Assembly (NCBI RefSeq): GCF_021404405.1
Contig: NZ_JABFTV010000003.1
Location: 124,001-188,000 of the forward strand
DNA length: 64,000 bases
Source: Billgrantia aerodenitrificans
GTDB lineage: Bacteria > Pseudomonadota > Gammaproteobacteria > Pseudomonadales > Halomonadaceae
Reading direction: 5' to 3'
Shown here: piece by piece, positions 43,201 through 51,525 of the stretch
Layout: every line of letters begins with the position of its first letter
How positions within the stretch are numbered: position 1 is the stretch's first letter
Position numbers and translations under genes: made by a program
Notes under the pieces: generated by a model
Database searches by the model: none
What the model saw: the letters and a program-made list of their open reading frames with translations, nothing else
What the model was told of the DNA's origin: nothing

Positions 43201-43868
43201 ACCAGGCACAAGCACTCGTCACGGTCCTCGACCTCATGCTGCTTGAGCAGCTTGCCAAGACGAGACTTGTGGTAGTAATGGTCGTTTTCCCAGTGGTAGG
43301 CCTCGCCTTCCTGCTCATGGCCGCCTTCGGGCTGCTCCAACTCGGCATCTTCGGCGAATTCCGCGACCCACTCTTCTGCCTGAGCCGTGGTGATCAAGTG
43401 CTCGCCGCCCCCTGTGACGGGGTTGGCGCCCGAAAGATCGACTGCCTGCATGAAGGCATCACGATCCTCCTCGCTCTCCAGCACCTGGGTACGCTTGGTG
43501 TCGGTCCACTTCACTTCAGAGAAGCAAACGTAGAGGGTTCGATCCGTCTCGTATTCGAGCTTGCCACCGGTGATCTCATCACCCTGTTCACGAAACTCGT
43601 ACTCGGCGAGTTCGTTGGTCTCACCATCGAGCACATAGAGATAGCCGTTACGCAGCAGGCGAATGCCCAGCGGCCGCGCACTCAGGGTGTAGGGCGTGGA
43701 GCATCCGGGTACCAGCTCCTCGACCAGGCCATAACGCAGCGGCAGCAGCTGCACCTTGCCGCTGATCAGCGGGCAGGTCGCGCCCTCCTCGCTATCGCGG
43801 CAGGAAAGCTCATAGGCGGCCAGGGCACCGTTGTCGCGGTCATCATTGGGTCGCTCGAAGGCAGACAT
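40281..43868 (-). CDS. VasX-like pore-forming T6SS effector
   Basis: This 1195-residue protein starts with a VasX N-terminal-type domain (CPLISGKVQLLPLRYGLVEE near 32-51 and ARPLGIRLLRNGYLYVLD at 64-81). A long helical middle with coiled-coil-like charged segments follows (about 280-740). A hydrophobic region with five or so membrane-prone segments lies at about 755-960 (for example AGYFIGFLAAGLGLA and LFWRVNLIGLAFTALELAG). The C-terminal 230 residues are soluble. In VasX the hydrophobic part forms pores in target membranes. The gene follows the DUF4123 adaptor and VgrG, the usual order for VgrG-delivered cargo. The DNA between about 41500 and 43100 is AT-richer than the T6SS core. Confidence 0.8.
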   Translation of the reverse strand: MSAFERPNDDRDNGALAAYELSCRDSEEGATCPLISGKVQLLPLRYGLVEELVPGCSTPYTLSARPLGIRLLRNGYLYVLDGETNELAEYEFREQGDEITGGKLEYETDRTLYVCFSEVKWTDTKRTQVLESEEDRDAFMQAVDLSGANPVTGGGEHLITTAQAEEWVAEFAEDAELEQPEGGHEQEGEAYHWENDHYYHKSRLGKLLKQHEVEDRDECLCLVVRDDIGVMRDLAMYQDNVVGWLSEWSKEKNGRTERDYVLGSYIESATELTQEALDALAELDKETEREALWNDLDDLDDEDARQAVTDYLNHEGSLPEVDEAHLSEEIQSELRALDEKISTLRPSFGHGVSSDLERLRLETQRQAILNRESTRQMLNASTNAEFFDPHLDNLIELRQEQRRRVNDMKHGARLGQRGINDLVRRQEMDEFLVQQRIKLSRWNELLERITDDRVEMLCHSRFQVSAWYFDSCDQEQIKAAFLAEYAVTRDIGRSDAANDRIFSWLQANPHFDRPMFYALSVADGTALIRDYASLYGAGYKVLSETSSWIDRLVAMEVDKLPDVAALEEKTQAAADSVRTNLAPAVGVGFERAMAGVSEALDGRGQLPSVEALFRSSEMPKVLGPRLIDAARRGELNFHFANVEELAAFERTLRRVLGLRENLRSLNNQIRQTQRASGKNSQRVLQLKNERANVQASLSQYETLLAESISPVETPDEDAVRVMSGVEDSSLGKARAGITVVLPAAQQREVSRLIRNFRLGISSTANVINVTGDGLSLAIFVAQAVNLMQAMRALNQLPSHSPSGVRRQAWLNVFNAAFTTGAAGFLTAQGIGQTVLERQARALGEALGSGSVSAQLGRMHFGLGGAGYFIGFLAAGLGLANNSGNLVEAVRSGQSRAQLGASTAMVGNLGMMGSHGYGFTTTLRVGGEIRQGVTTWASAGARLGSLFWRVNLIGLAFTALELAGTWMYNRYNLSKHDQWLLDSPWGNDYQEPDDGQPLRHYLQALEEVLQPTHAVVEAHYGETVMPAWFDSLTEGIRNPTQYSIALHMPNVSPAMLEALGGEPPLRLALRVWRLTPAGRRGRWTSSRWEEITETWANSMVGATRPQQHAGLVVSGETPTEERGKVRYVVGVRYSRLDEEGERRNDEQYILIRPRHGRDTGSSHRHMPEAGLNPNFTNGDWYEIDGRAIVVLATSND

Positions 43869-43880
43869 GTGACATGCTCC

Positions 43881-44795
43881 CTATGTCGTAACGTAGGATT
43901 GTGAGGTTGTGGCCGCGCTCAGAGCAGCCTCGAGACGCTCGATTCCGCCCAGGCGTTTATCGCTCAACTCGTGATAAAGGGGTGTGTCGGTATGGCCATG
44001 CCACGTCAGGGTTCCTAGCCGGGCCATCAGGGTGCACAGCAGCGCCCATTCGCGAGGCGTGTTGAAGCCCATGTCGCGGGCTTCGCCGATAACCCGCTCA
44101 AGACAGGCATATCGCTGCGATTTCGCCGCGTCCGGCAACCAATCGTTGCAATGACGCTCGACGAAGCTCAGCAGTTGGCGTGTATCTCGACGCAGATCGC
44201 AGGCCTGGAGCCGGGCAAGCTGCACTTCCGACAGCCGGTAGCCTTCGCTGTCCAGTGCAATAGGGTCGGCTTGCACTTGAGCGGGCGAACCATAGCCCCA
44301 CTCTTCCGTCACGGCATTGGGCACGACCAGTTGATCGATAGCCCCCCAAGGGACATGTGCCGGTGAGCTTTCAGCGGTTAGCAGAGCTGACATGACGGCT
44401 GGATCAGCCAGGCGCAGTAGCATCGGAACCCCGCTGGGGTGTACGACCTGCACCAGGCGGCGCAGATGATCGGCCAATTCAAGCAGGCTTGCTTGGCCGA
44501 TTATGAGATAACCCCATTCCGGCTCGAGTCCCTCCGCGAGGAAACGCTGCAATACCGGGTCATCAGGACCAGATAGCCGCACAAGCCAGGGAGAAACGTT
44601 ACTGACCGTCGCCCAAGGGGTTCCCGCATAGAGCAGATCGGCCTCCAATTGCCCCTCGGACCATTCATAAAGCCGACGCGGTAGTTCCTGGATACGCACG
44701 CCATCGAGCAGCAGATAAACGTGCTGCTCGACGGGCCAACGCCATGGGCCACCCGTCAGCCCTTGGGAAAGCGGCCAGCTCGCCATATCCGTCAC
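43881..44795 (-). CDS. DUF4123 T6SS adaptor (Tap/TEC-like chaperone)
   Basis: This 304-residue protein has the DUF4123 pattern at the N-terminus ([24 protein letters not shown], then [20 protein letters not shown]). Such adaptors load specific effectors onto the cognate VgrG tip and are encoded between the two. The start is a GTG overlapping the vgrG stop (GTGA) with AGGA upstream; an ATG three codons later is an alternative. It most likely serves the adjacent VasX-like effector. Confidence 0.82.
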   Translation of the reverse strand: MTDMASWPLSQGLTGGPWRWPVEQHVYLLLDGVRIQELPRRLYEWSEGQLEADLLYAGTPWATVSNVSPWLVRLSGPDDPVLQRFLAEGLEPEWGYLIIGQASLLELADHLRRLVQVVHPSGVPMLLRLADPAVMSALLTAESSPAHVPWGAIDQLVVPNAVTEEWGYGSPAQVQADPIALDSEGYRLSEVQLARLQACDLRRDTRQLLSFVERHCNDWLPDAAKSQRYACLERVIGEARDMGFNTPREWALLCTLMARLGTLTWHGHTDTPLYHELSDKRLGGIERLEAALSAATTSQSYVTT

Positions 44796-46870
44796 GCGCT
44801 ACCATCCTTTTCGCATACGGGACACAGCGCTTTCTGTTGCAGCAGCGCCGCTTGCTGAGGAGCCTGTATCGGGGTGAACTCAGGTGCCGCTTCCGCCTCC
44901 CGCGGCAGCGCCGGTGCCTGAGCGGCCTGGCCGCTGCCGGAGCCGGGGCTGCCTCCGGAGTTGATCTTGACCTGGCTGCCGACGATGGTGACGCCGCTGG
45001 GGTCGAGCTTGATGAAGCTGCCACCGGCCTTGAGGGTGATCTCGGCGCCGGCTTCGATCACCACCTTCATGCCCGCCTTGTGGTGGATCTCCTGGCCGGC
45101 TTCGACCAGTTGGGCGCGGCCGTACTTTTCATGACGGCTGGCGTCGACGATGAGGTGGTCGTCGCCGTCGATCTGGGTGTGGCGGCTGCCGTGTACCGTC
45201 AGGTGATCATCGGCATGGATCTCACCGATGCGGTCGTGGTGCACGGTGAGGAAGCTGTCGTTGCCGATCTCTTCGGTGCGGTCGTTGTTGGTCAGCAGCT
45301 CCAGGTCTTTTTGGGCGTGCAGCCAGATCTGCTCTTCGCCCGCTTCGTCCTCGAAGCGAAGTTCGTTGAAACCTTCGCCTTTGTGACTCTGGGTACGGAT
45401 GACGGTGCGGGTCTTGTGCTCGGGCAGCACGTAGGGCGGTTTGTTGACGGCGTGATAGGTACGCCCGGTGATCAACGGCTGATCCGGGTCGCCCTCGAGG
45501 AACGAGACGACCACCTCATGCCCAATCCGGGGTATCGCCATGCTACCGTAGCCGCCGCCGGCCCAGCCCTGGGAGACGCGCACCCAGGCGCTGGCGGTTT
45601 CATCCGGCTCGGCATAACGATCCCAGGGGAACTGGACCTTGACCCGGCCGTGTTCGTCGCAGTAGATCTCTTCGCCCTCGGGGCCGACGACGAAGGCGAT
45701 CTGCGGGCCGTCGACGCGGGGCTTGGCGTTGGGCGTGGGGCGCCAGGCGCGGTCGGCGGGGGTGAGGATCAGTTCGTTGTCGAACTTGGTCATGCCCTCC
45801 GAACCTGCCCGACCCCGCAGGCCTAAACCCGCCGCGTCACTCTGCGTGACACCATCCTCTTCCAGCGCCTGGGGCTGGCTGCCGGTGTGCTTGACCTTGA
45901 CCACTTGCCAGTCGCGGTTGAGCTCACTGAGGTCGTGGTCGGTGAGGGTGAACTTGACCCCCGGTGCGAGCTCGGGCAGGTCGCTCTCGGCGGCGCAGGT
46001 CAGGGCGCCGCTTCTGAGGTGTTCGAGGCGGATGCGGGTGAAGGCGTCGCCGGAGGCGTCGGCCTTGTAGCGCCCGGGGTAGTCGTAGTGTTCGTATTCG
46101 CCCCTTTGGGCGTGCTCTTCCAGGTCACCCGCGGCGTGCTCGTGGAGCTGGGCATAGGCGGGGTTCTTGAACGAGTAGTCCTTGAGCGTGACCGAGGCCG
46201 GGGCGACCCGGGCGAGCTGCTGGAGCTTGCGTACGTGGCGACTCGGCGGGGTGCCGCCGGCGCGGCCGTGGTAGGTACGCTCGCCCAGGTGGGCCAGGGT
46301 CTGGGGGGCGTCGGCGAATACCAGGCGGTGGGCGCCGTTCGGCGCATCTTCGAACTCGTGGAAGTAGAACAGGCCCTCTTCGGCGGCCAGACGCTCGACG
46401 AAGGCGAGATCGGTCTCCCGGTACTGCACGAGGAATTCTCTTTCCGCCAGGTCGCGGGTGACGGCGAAGGCGACGTCGGTGAGGCCGCGCTCGTCGCACA
46501 GGGTGTTGAGCACGGTGAGCGGCGAGACCTCCTGGAAGATGCGCGAGTTGTGGCGCAGATCGAGGCGCCACAGCGCCGGGCGGGCGACCAGAGAGTAGAG
46601 GGTGCGGCGATGGCCGCGGTCGCCGCGACCGAACTCGCTGACGACGGCGTGGACCCGGCGCAGCACCTCGCCGTCCTGCCAGATGGTCAGGCTCACCGGG
46701 CGGTCGAGCAGCTCGGTGGCGGAGAGGCTGCCGTCGCGGCTGGCGAAACGCACCTCGAGGTGGAAGGGCTGCGAGAGTGCCTCTTCCAGGGTGAAGTCGA
46801 TCACCGCCAGTTCGGCGCTGTCGACCCCGGCGAGATCGAGGGTGAACTGGAGTCCGGTGCGGTCGGCCAT
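44792..46870 (-). CDS. vgrG: T6SS spike protein VgrG
   Basis: This 692-residue protein has the gp27-like N-terminal part ([24 protein letters not shown]) and the gp5-like beta-helix with [14 protein letters not shown] and [26 protein letters not shown]. After the needle (about residue 640) a tail rich in Ala and Pro ends in [12 protein letters not shown] with a CX2C pair. There is no large enzymatic extension, so it is a carrier type. It is 1 bp from the PAAR gene and overlaps the adaptor. Confidence 0.93.
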   Translation of the reverse strand: MADRTGLQFTLDLAGVDSAELAVIDFTLEEALSQPFHLEVRFASRDGSLSATELLDRPVSLTIWQDGEVLRRVHAVVSEFGRGDRGHRRTLYSLVARPALWRLDLRHNSRIFQEVSPLTVLNTLCDERGLTDVAFAVTRDLAEREFLVQYRETDLAFVERLAAEEGLFYFHEFEDAPNGAHRLVFADAPQTLAHLGERTYHGRAGGTPPSRHVRKLQQLARVAPASVTLKDYSFKNPAYAQLHEHAAGDLEEHAQRGEYEHYDYPGRYKADASGDAFTRIRLEHLRSGALTCAAESDLPELAPGVKFTLTDHDLSELNRDWQVVKVKHTGSQPQALEEDGVTQSDAAGLGLRGRAGSEGMTKFDNELILTPADRAWRPTPNAKPRVDGPQIAFVVGPEGEEIYCDEHGRVKVQFPWDRYAEPDETASAWVRVSQGWAGGGYGSMAIPRIGHEVVVSFLEGDPDQPLITGRTYHAVNKPPYVLPEHKTRTVIRTQSHKGEGFNELRFEDEAGEEQIWLHAQKDLELLTNNDRTEEIGNDSFLTVHHDRIGEIHADDHLTVHGSRHTQIDGDDHLIVDASRHEKYGRAQLVEAGQEIHHKAGMKVVIEAGAEITLKAGGSFIKLDPSGVTIVGSQVKINSGGSPGSGSGQAAQAPALPREAEAAPEFTPIQAPQQAALLQQKALCPVCEKDGSA

Positions 46871-46871
46871 G

Positions 46872-47159
46872 TCAGCTGCCCTCCCCGCTGGCGGAACCGA
46901 TCACCACGCCGCCGCAATCGACGGCGTGGCCGGTGAGTGCTGCCGGCTTGCCATCGATCAGGATGGTGCCCGAGCCCTCGGCAATGGAGCGCGGATGCGA
47001 GGGGTGCTTGGGCTTGTCGTGCGGGGCCAGGGGGTCGCCCAGGCGCGCTGCCGGTTTGCCGTCGATGATCACGGTCGGGCTGCCGGCGGTGACCGGCGTC
47101 GGCGGAAAGCCATCGTGATCGGTGCCGATGTCACCCACGAGTACCAGTTTGCGTCCCAT
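46872..47159 (-). CDS. PAAR-domain spike tip protein
   Basis: This 95-residue protein consists of one PAAR domain with [34 protein letters not shown] and later GHAVDCGG. It caps the VgrG spike and binds zinc through His and Cys residues. No toxin extension is present. The ATG at 47159 begins [10 protein letters not shown]. It follows the GNAT-like gene and precedes vgrG by 1 bp. Confidence 0.9.
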   Translation of the reverse strand: MGRKLVLVGDIGTDHDGFPPTPVTAGSPTVIIDGKPAARLGDPLAPHDKPKHPSHPRSIAEGSGTILIDGKPAALTGHAVDCGGVVIGSASGEGS

Positions 47160-47184
47160 CTGTCGTTCTCCTGTCGCTATTCGC

Positions 47185-47763
47185 CTAGTCCCACTCGGCG
47201 GGCGCTTCGAAGCTGGCCACCTCGAAGGCATTGACGTGCATGCGTGCAAAGCCGGCCTGCTCCAGGCTGCGTATCGCTGACTGGCAGGCCAGTGGCAGCC
47301 GGGCGTTGAGCGGTACGCCGTTCAGGCTGAGGCGCGCCGCCCGCAGCAGGCGGGCCCCGTGTCCGCTGCCCTGCCACTCGGGCTCGACGAAGAAGAAGCG
47401 CAGCTGCCAGGCCGCTTCGTCATCCGGTCGGCACGCCAGCAGCATGCCGAGGGTGGGCCCTTCGCCGTGACGCAGCTTGAGCAGCCGGCCCTGCCAGCGG
47501 GCGATGTTGCCGCCGTCGCGCTGCAGCCACTGGCCGTGCTGCACGGTGAACTCCAGCGCCCGGCGCAGGGTGGCCAGGCGGGCTTCGTCGCGCAGTACCC
47601 AGGGCGAGTGCCCTTTGGTATCGGCGCGTCGGGCCGCTTCGAGGAAGGCGTCGATGTCTTCCATCGAGGCCTCCTCCAGCCCTTTCACCGCCTCCTCCGT
47701 GCTGGCAGGCGCCGCCTCCTTGCGGCGTTCGCCGCCGAACAGGCGCTTAAAGGCTGCCAACAT
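47185..47763 (-). CDS. GNAT-like acetyltransferase encoded in the T6SS operon
   Basis: This 192-residue protein has an N-terminal helical part (to about 60) and a C-terminal half with the acetyl-CoA-binding pattern QGSGHGARLL (motif A) preceded by RFFFVEPEW, as in GNAT enzymes. SIRSLEQAGFARM, typical of the GNAT C-terminal part, follows. The ATG at 47763 overlaps the end of tssM by 17 bp, so it is coupled to the core apparatus. It could modify a T6SS component or be cargo carried by the adjacent PAAR; neither is proven. There is no signal peptide. Confidence 0.65.
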   Translation of the reverse strand: MLAAFKRLFGGERRKEAAPASTEEAVKGLEEASMEDIDAFLEAARRADTKGHSPWVLRDEARLATLRRALEFTVQHGQWLQRDGGNIARWQGRLLKLRHGEGPTLGMLLACRPDDEAAWQLRFFFVEPEWQGSGHGARLLRAARLSLNGVPLNARLPLACQSAIRSLEQAGFARMHVNAFEVASFEAPAEWD

Positions 47764-50700
47764 CGAAGCCTCCTTCGGCGTACAGCGCGGTGGGCAGCTG
47801 GAAGCCGGCGACCAGCGGACGGGTGAAGGGATTGCGCGAGCCGGTGGCGTAGAGGCGATAGCGCGCCGTGCCACCGTCGACCTGGAAACGCAGCTCCAGG
47901 TCGCGCTCGCCGGCGCTGGTGATCTCCGCCTCGTCGAGCAGACGGAACCAGGCCCAGGCGCCGTCGCGGCTGAGGCTGCGCGGCGAGCGGTTGACCTGGC
48001 TCGGCACCAGGGTGATGCGGCTCTCGTTGCCGCCGCGCAGGGCGTTGGGCCAGATCATCGAGACCCGCGAGCTGGCGCTGTGGGCGTAGTCGATGATCTG
48101 CCCGTCGATGTTGATCACGCTGCGGCGCTTGTCGGCGCTCAGGCTCACCGGCTCCAGAGCGAACTCCACGTCGAGCACGCCGTCGCGGCCGAAGTAGGCC
48201 TGGCGGATCTGCTCGGCGCGCTGGAAGGCGGTGAACACGCTCTGACGCAGCAGCGGACTGCCCTCGGCGTCGACCAGGAACTCGGGGGCCTCTTCGATGA
48301 AGGGACGCAGGTTCTCCTGGTAGAAGCGGTCGAGGATGCCGCCGCCGGCGAAGAAGGCCTCGAAGTCGGCCAGTGCCACCTCACGCGAGGCGCTGGGCAC
48401 CAGCGGGTAGCGGCCCGCCAGGCGCTCCTGATAAGGGCCCACTACCTCGTCGAGCCACTGGTGCTCCAGGTGACGGATGGCGCTGGCCATCATCAGCTGC
48501 CAGCTCTGATCGGCCAGGCTGTCGAGCATGCGACCCACCGGGGCCGGGGTGCTCTCGGCAATGCGCTTGAGGTTGTGGATGGGGTCGCCGCCGCGCAGCG
48601 CCAGGCGGTCGCGGGCACTGAGGAAGGCCGCCCGGCCCGGGTCGCTGGCGCCCTGCACCTGGCGCAGGTAGTCGCGCAGCTCGCCGATGGCCACCTTGAT
48701 CTCGGCGATGTCGGCCGGGTTGTCGCCGCGGGCGTCGAGCAGCGCGTTGAGGTCGCGGAAGTTGCGCTCGATCTCGCCGGCCAGACGGTAGCGCGGCGAG
48801 CGCTCCAGCGCCTGGCGGGCAGTCTCGTCGTCTTCCGGCAGCTCGGGGTAGAGCCGGGTGTGGCGCGCCACTTCGCCGAGCAGGCGATCCAGCGGCCGGC
48901 TGGCGCCGAGCAGGGTGTCGGCCACGAACACGGCCTGGTCGATGTCGGGCAGCGGTACCAGGTAGAGGTCGTCGAGTACCTGACGCCAGGTCACGTGGTA
49001 GTCGCTGACGTAACGCTCGTGCAGGGCGTCGCGCAGCTGGCGCTCGTCGGCGGCGCTGAAGGCGATGTCGTCACGCTGGCCCAGCACCCAGAGGTCGATC
49101 ATCGCCAGCTCGGTGGCCTGTTCGATCTCCTTGAGGAAGTAGCCCTCGAAGCCGTCGCGGGTCACCAGGCTGGGTACCTGCAGGCGCTCCAGCTCGTCGT
49201 CGCGGGCCATGAACACGGCGTTGAACGACGGTCCCACGCCCTGTGGGAGTTCGAGCACCGCGCCGCTGCGGGTGGAGCTCTCGGCCTTGAGGGTGGCGTA
49301 GACCCGCTCGTCCATGGGCTGACGCGAGAGCTCTTCCTGAGCGGCCTGGAGACTGCCGCGCAGCGCCGCCATGGCCTGCTCGGCGTGGCGGTCGCCGGAA
49401 GCGATCTGGCCTTCGAGGTCGGTGTGCGCCATGGCGTAGGCGAGGTGGTCGAGCAGGCGCTCCTGCACGCTGCCGCGCTGCGGGAAGGCACGCTGCCAGC
49501 GCCGCGCCATGTAGGCTTCGACCCGCTCGGGCTGACGCCCGCTGGCGTCGGACATCATGCGCAGCACGCGCAGCAGGGCCAGCTTCTCGTTGCTGCCCGC
49601 CTCGGCGCGGTTCATGTCGTCCATGATGCCGATCATCAGCGAGGGCAGGAAGTGGTAGCTGAGCATCGCCAGATAGGCGCTCTCCACCTGGCGGCCCACG
49701 GCGTGGCCCTGGTAGAGGCCCATGTCGGCCAGCCACGGCAGGTGCTCACGATAGTCGCCGAACTCCAGGGTGGCGGCGCGCAGCCGGTCGAGGGGCTCCA
49801 GCAGCGCATAGCCGGTGGGGTCGTCGCTGCGCAGCTCGTCGGGCTGGGCGGCGAGGAAGGCCTCGGCCTTCTCCTCCACCGCCGCCAGCGCCTGGGTGTT
49901 CTTCTGGTAGAAGTGGCTCCAGCCGCCCACCAGCGCCAGGCCGCCCACCAGGCAAGCAAAGGCACTGGTACGCCGCAGGCGACGCCGACGCCGGGCGGCA
50001 CGGGCGTTGTCGCCGGCCAGCCCCGCCTCGGGGTAGATCACCTTCTCGAACAGCTCCTCGGTGAAGTAGAGCGCGCTGCGCGCGGCGCGATGGGCCGGCT
50101 GAGTGGTATCGGCCATGCCGTAGCGGCGAGCGGCGGCGTCGACGAAGGGATCTTCCGGCACGCCCTGCTGGTACACCGAGGTGAAGTAGGTGCCACGCAC
50201 CATGGCGGCGGTGGAGTAGCGGTCGCTGGAGAGCGCCTCGCGCAGGAAGCCGAGCAGCACGTCGCGCAGGCCGGCGAGCTGGCGCACGAAGCGGAACACC
50301 GATTCACGCTCCTCGCGGTCGCGGCACTCGGCCAGCAGCGTGGGCAGGCTGCGGTTGAGGCGCTCGAGCATGGCATCGTAGGCGTTGGCGAACTCGTCGG
50401 CCCACTGATCGATACGCTCGACGCTCTCGGCGCTGAAGGTGAAGCCCAGCGGCGCCCGGCGTGCGGCGCGGGAGTAGTGGCGGAAGAAGTCGTCGAAGCC
50501 GTGCAGCAGGTCCATCTTGCTGAAGGTGACGTAGACCGGCAGACGCGCGCCGTGGCGCTCCATCAGCTCGCGCATGCGCGCACGCAACAGCGAGGCGTAG
50601 GCCTTGCGCACCGCCACCCGGGCATCGCTCAGCCGCGCCAGGTCGAGTACCAGCACCACGCCGTCCAGCGGGCGCTGGGGGCGGTTGTACTCCAGCCAGC

Positions 50701-51412
50701 CGACGAAGTGATCCCACAGCCGGCTCTGCATCTCCTGGGGCTCGCCCCCTTCCAGCGCGCCCTGGGTCAGCAGCTCGCCGTCGGGGTCGATCAGCACCGC
50801 CTTGTCGCCGATCCACCAGTCGAAGCCGTATTGGTTGCCCTTCTTGCCCTGGCCGGAGGCCTTCATCACGTGGGTCAGCGCGAAGTTCTGGCCGGAGCGG
50901 TTGATCAGGCTGGTCTTGCCGGCGTTCTCCACGCCCATCACCAGGTACCAGGGCAGCTTGTAGCGCGCTCCGGGCCCGGCGCCGAGGTTGTCGAGCAGCT
51001 CGTGCAGGGTGGCGTTCAGCGTCGCTTCCTGCTGCTCCACCTGGGCCAGCACCGGGTCGAGCTGTAATTGCTCGTTGTGGCGCCGCTCGTCGCTCACCTC
51101 GCGCAGCCGGCGGGCGAGGCGGATGCCCCACACCACCGCCACCAGGGTGGCCAGCGCCAGAGTGGCCAGCAGACGGTTGAGCCAGGGCGCCAGCGGGTAG
51201 CTGTCGCGTACCTGCCACATCGGCCCCAGCCACCAGATGGCGGCGACCAGCGCGGCCAGCAGCAGCCACCAGAGCACGACGGTGAATTTGCTCGCCTGCT
51301 TGCCGATACCCTGGGCCTTGTTACCGTGCATCTTGGCCCGGTTGAGGTTGCTTTCAGCCCTGGAGGCGCCGGGTACCCAGCGACTCAGACCGGACTTCAC
51401 ACTTTTCCACAT
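47747..51412 (-). CDS. tssM: T6SS inner membrane protein TssM (IcmF)
   Basis: This 1221-residue protein has two N-terminal membrane helices (about 43-65 and 78-97), a cytoplasmic GTPase-like domain with an intact Walker A (GVENAGKTS, 160-168), a third membrane helix near 485 and a large periplasmic part that contacts TssJ. It is the central membrane-complex component. Length and domain order are normal. Confidence 0.95.
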   Translation of the reverse strand: MWKSVKSGLSRWVPGASRAESNLNRAKMHGNKAQGIGKQASKFTVVLWWLLLAALVAAIWWLGPMWQVRDSYPLAPWLNRLLATLALATLVAVVWGIRLARRLREVSDERRHNEQLQLDPVLAQVEQQEATLNATLHELLDNLGAGPGARYKLPWYLVMGVENAGKTSLINRSGQNFALTHVMKASGQGKKGNQYGFDWWIGDKAVLIDPDGELLTQGALEGGEPQEMQSRLWDHFVGWLEYNRPQRPLDGVVLVLDLARLSDARVAVRKAYASLLRARMRELMERHGARLPVYVTFSKMDLLHGFDDFFRHYSRAARRAPLGFTFSAESVERIDQWADEFANAYDAMLERLNRSLPTLLAECRDREERESVFRFVRQLAGLRDVLLGFLREALSSDRYSTAAMVRGTYFTSVYQQGVPEDPFVDAAARRYGMADTTQPAHRAARSALYFTEELFEKVIYPEAGLAGDNARAARRRRRLRRTSAFACLVGGLALVGGWSHFYQKNTQALAAVEEKAEAFLAAQPDELRSDDPTGYALLEPLDRLRAATLEFGDYREHLPWLADMGLYQGHAVGRQVESAYLAMLSYHFLPSLMIGIMDDMNRAEAGSNEKLALLRVLRMMSDASGRQPERVEAYMARRWQRAFPQRGSVQERLLDHLAYAMAHTDLEGQIASGDRHAEQAMAALRGSLQAAQEELSRQPMDERVYATLKAESSTRSGAVLELPQGVGPSFNAVFMARDDELERLQVPSLVTRDGFEGYFLKEIEQATELAMIDLWVLGQRDDIAFSAADERQLRDALHERYVSDYHVTWRQVLDDLYLVPLPDIDQAVFVADTLLGASRPLDRLLGEVARHTRLYPELPEDDETARQALERSPRYRLAGEIERNFRDLNALLDARGDNPADIAEIKVAIGELRDYLRQVQGASDPGRAAFLSARDRLALRGGDPIHNLKRIAESTPAPVGRMLDSLADQSWQLMMASAIRHLEHQWLDEVVGPYQERLAGRYPLVPSASREVALADFEAFFAGGGILDRFYQENLRPFIEEAPEFLVDAEGSPLLRQSVFTAFQRAEQIRQAYFGRDGVLDVEFALEPVSLSADKRRSVINIDGQIIDYAHSASSRVSMIWPNALRGGNESRITLVPSQVNRSPRSLSRDGAWAWFRLLDEAEITSAGERDLELRFQVDGGTARYRLYATGSRNPFTRPLVAGFQLPTALYAEGGFDVGSL

Positions 51413-51417
51413 GAGCC

Positions 51418-51525
51418 TTAGCCCTCGTCCCTGTCGATGATGATGTTGTCGGTGGTGATGCTGCTGTCGGTCGTCTCGGGGTGCCGATCAGCTCGTGTTC
51501 GAATCGTGTTCATGTGCCAGTTCAT
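51418..51525 (-). CDS. 35-codon ORF between tssA and tssM
   Basis: The frame runs from an ATG that overlaps the tssA stop (ATGA) to a TAA six bases before the tssM ATG. The product is 35 residues, polar, rich in Thr, Asp, Arg and Ile (TTDSSITTDNIIIDRDEG at the end). No family is known to me. The tight junctions at both ends suggest real translation or a device to couple tssA and tssM translation. Confidence 0.45.
   Translation of the reverse strand: MNWHMNTIRTRADRHPETTDSSITTDNIIIDRDEG

Noticed and set aside
47477-51067. 1196-codon open frame on the plus strand
   Set aside because: It is antisense to tssM and has shadow composition without recognisable domains.
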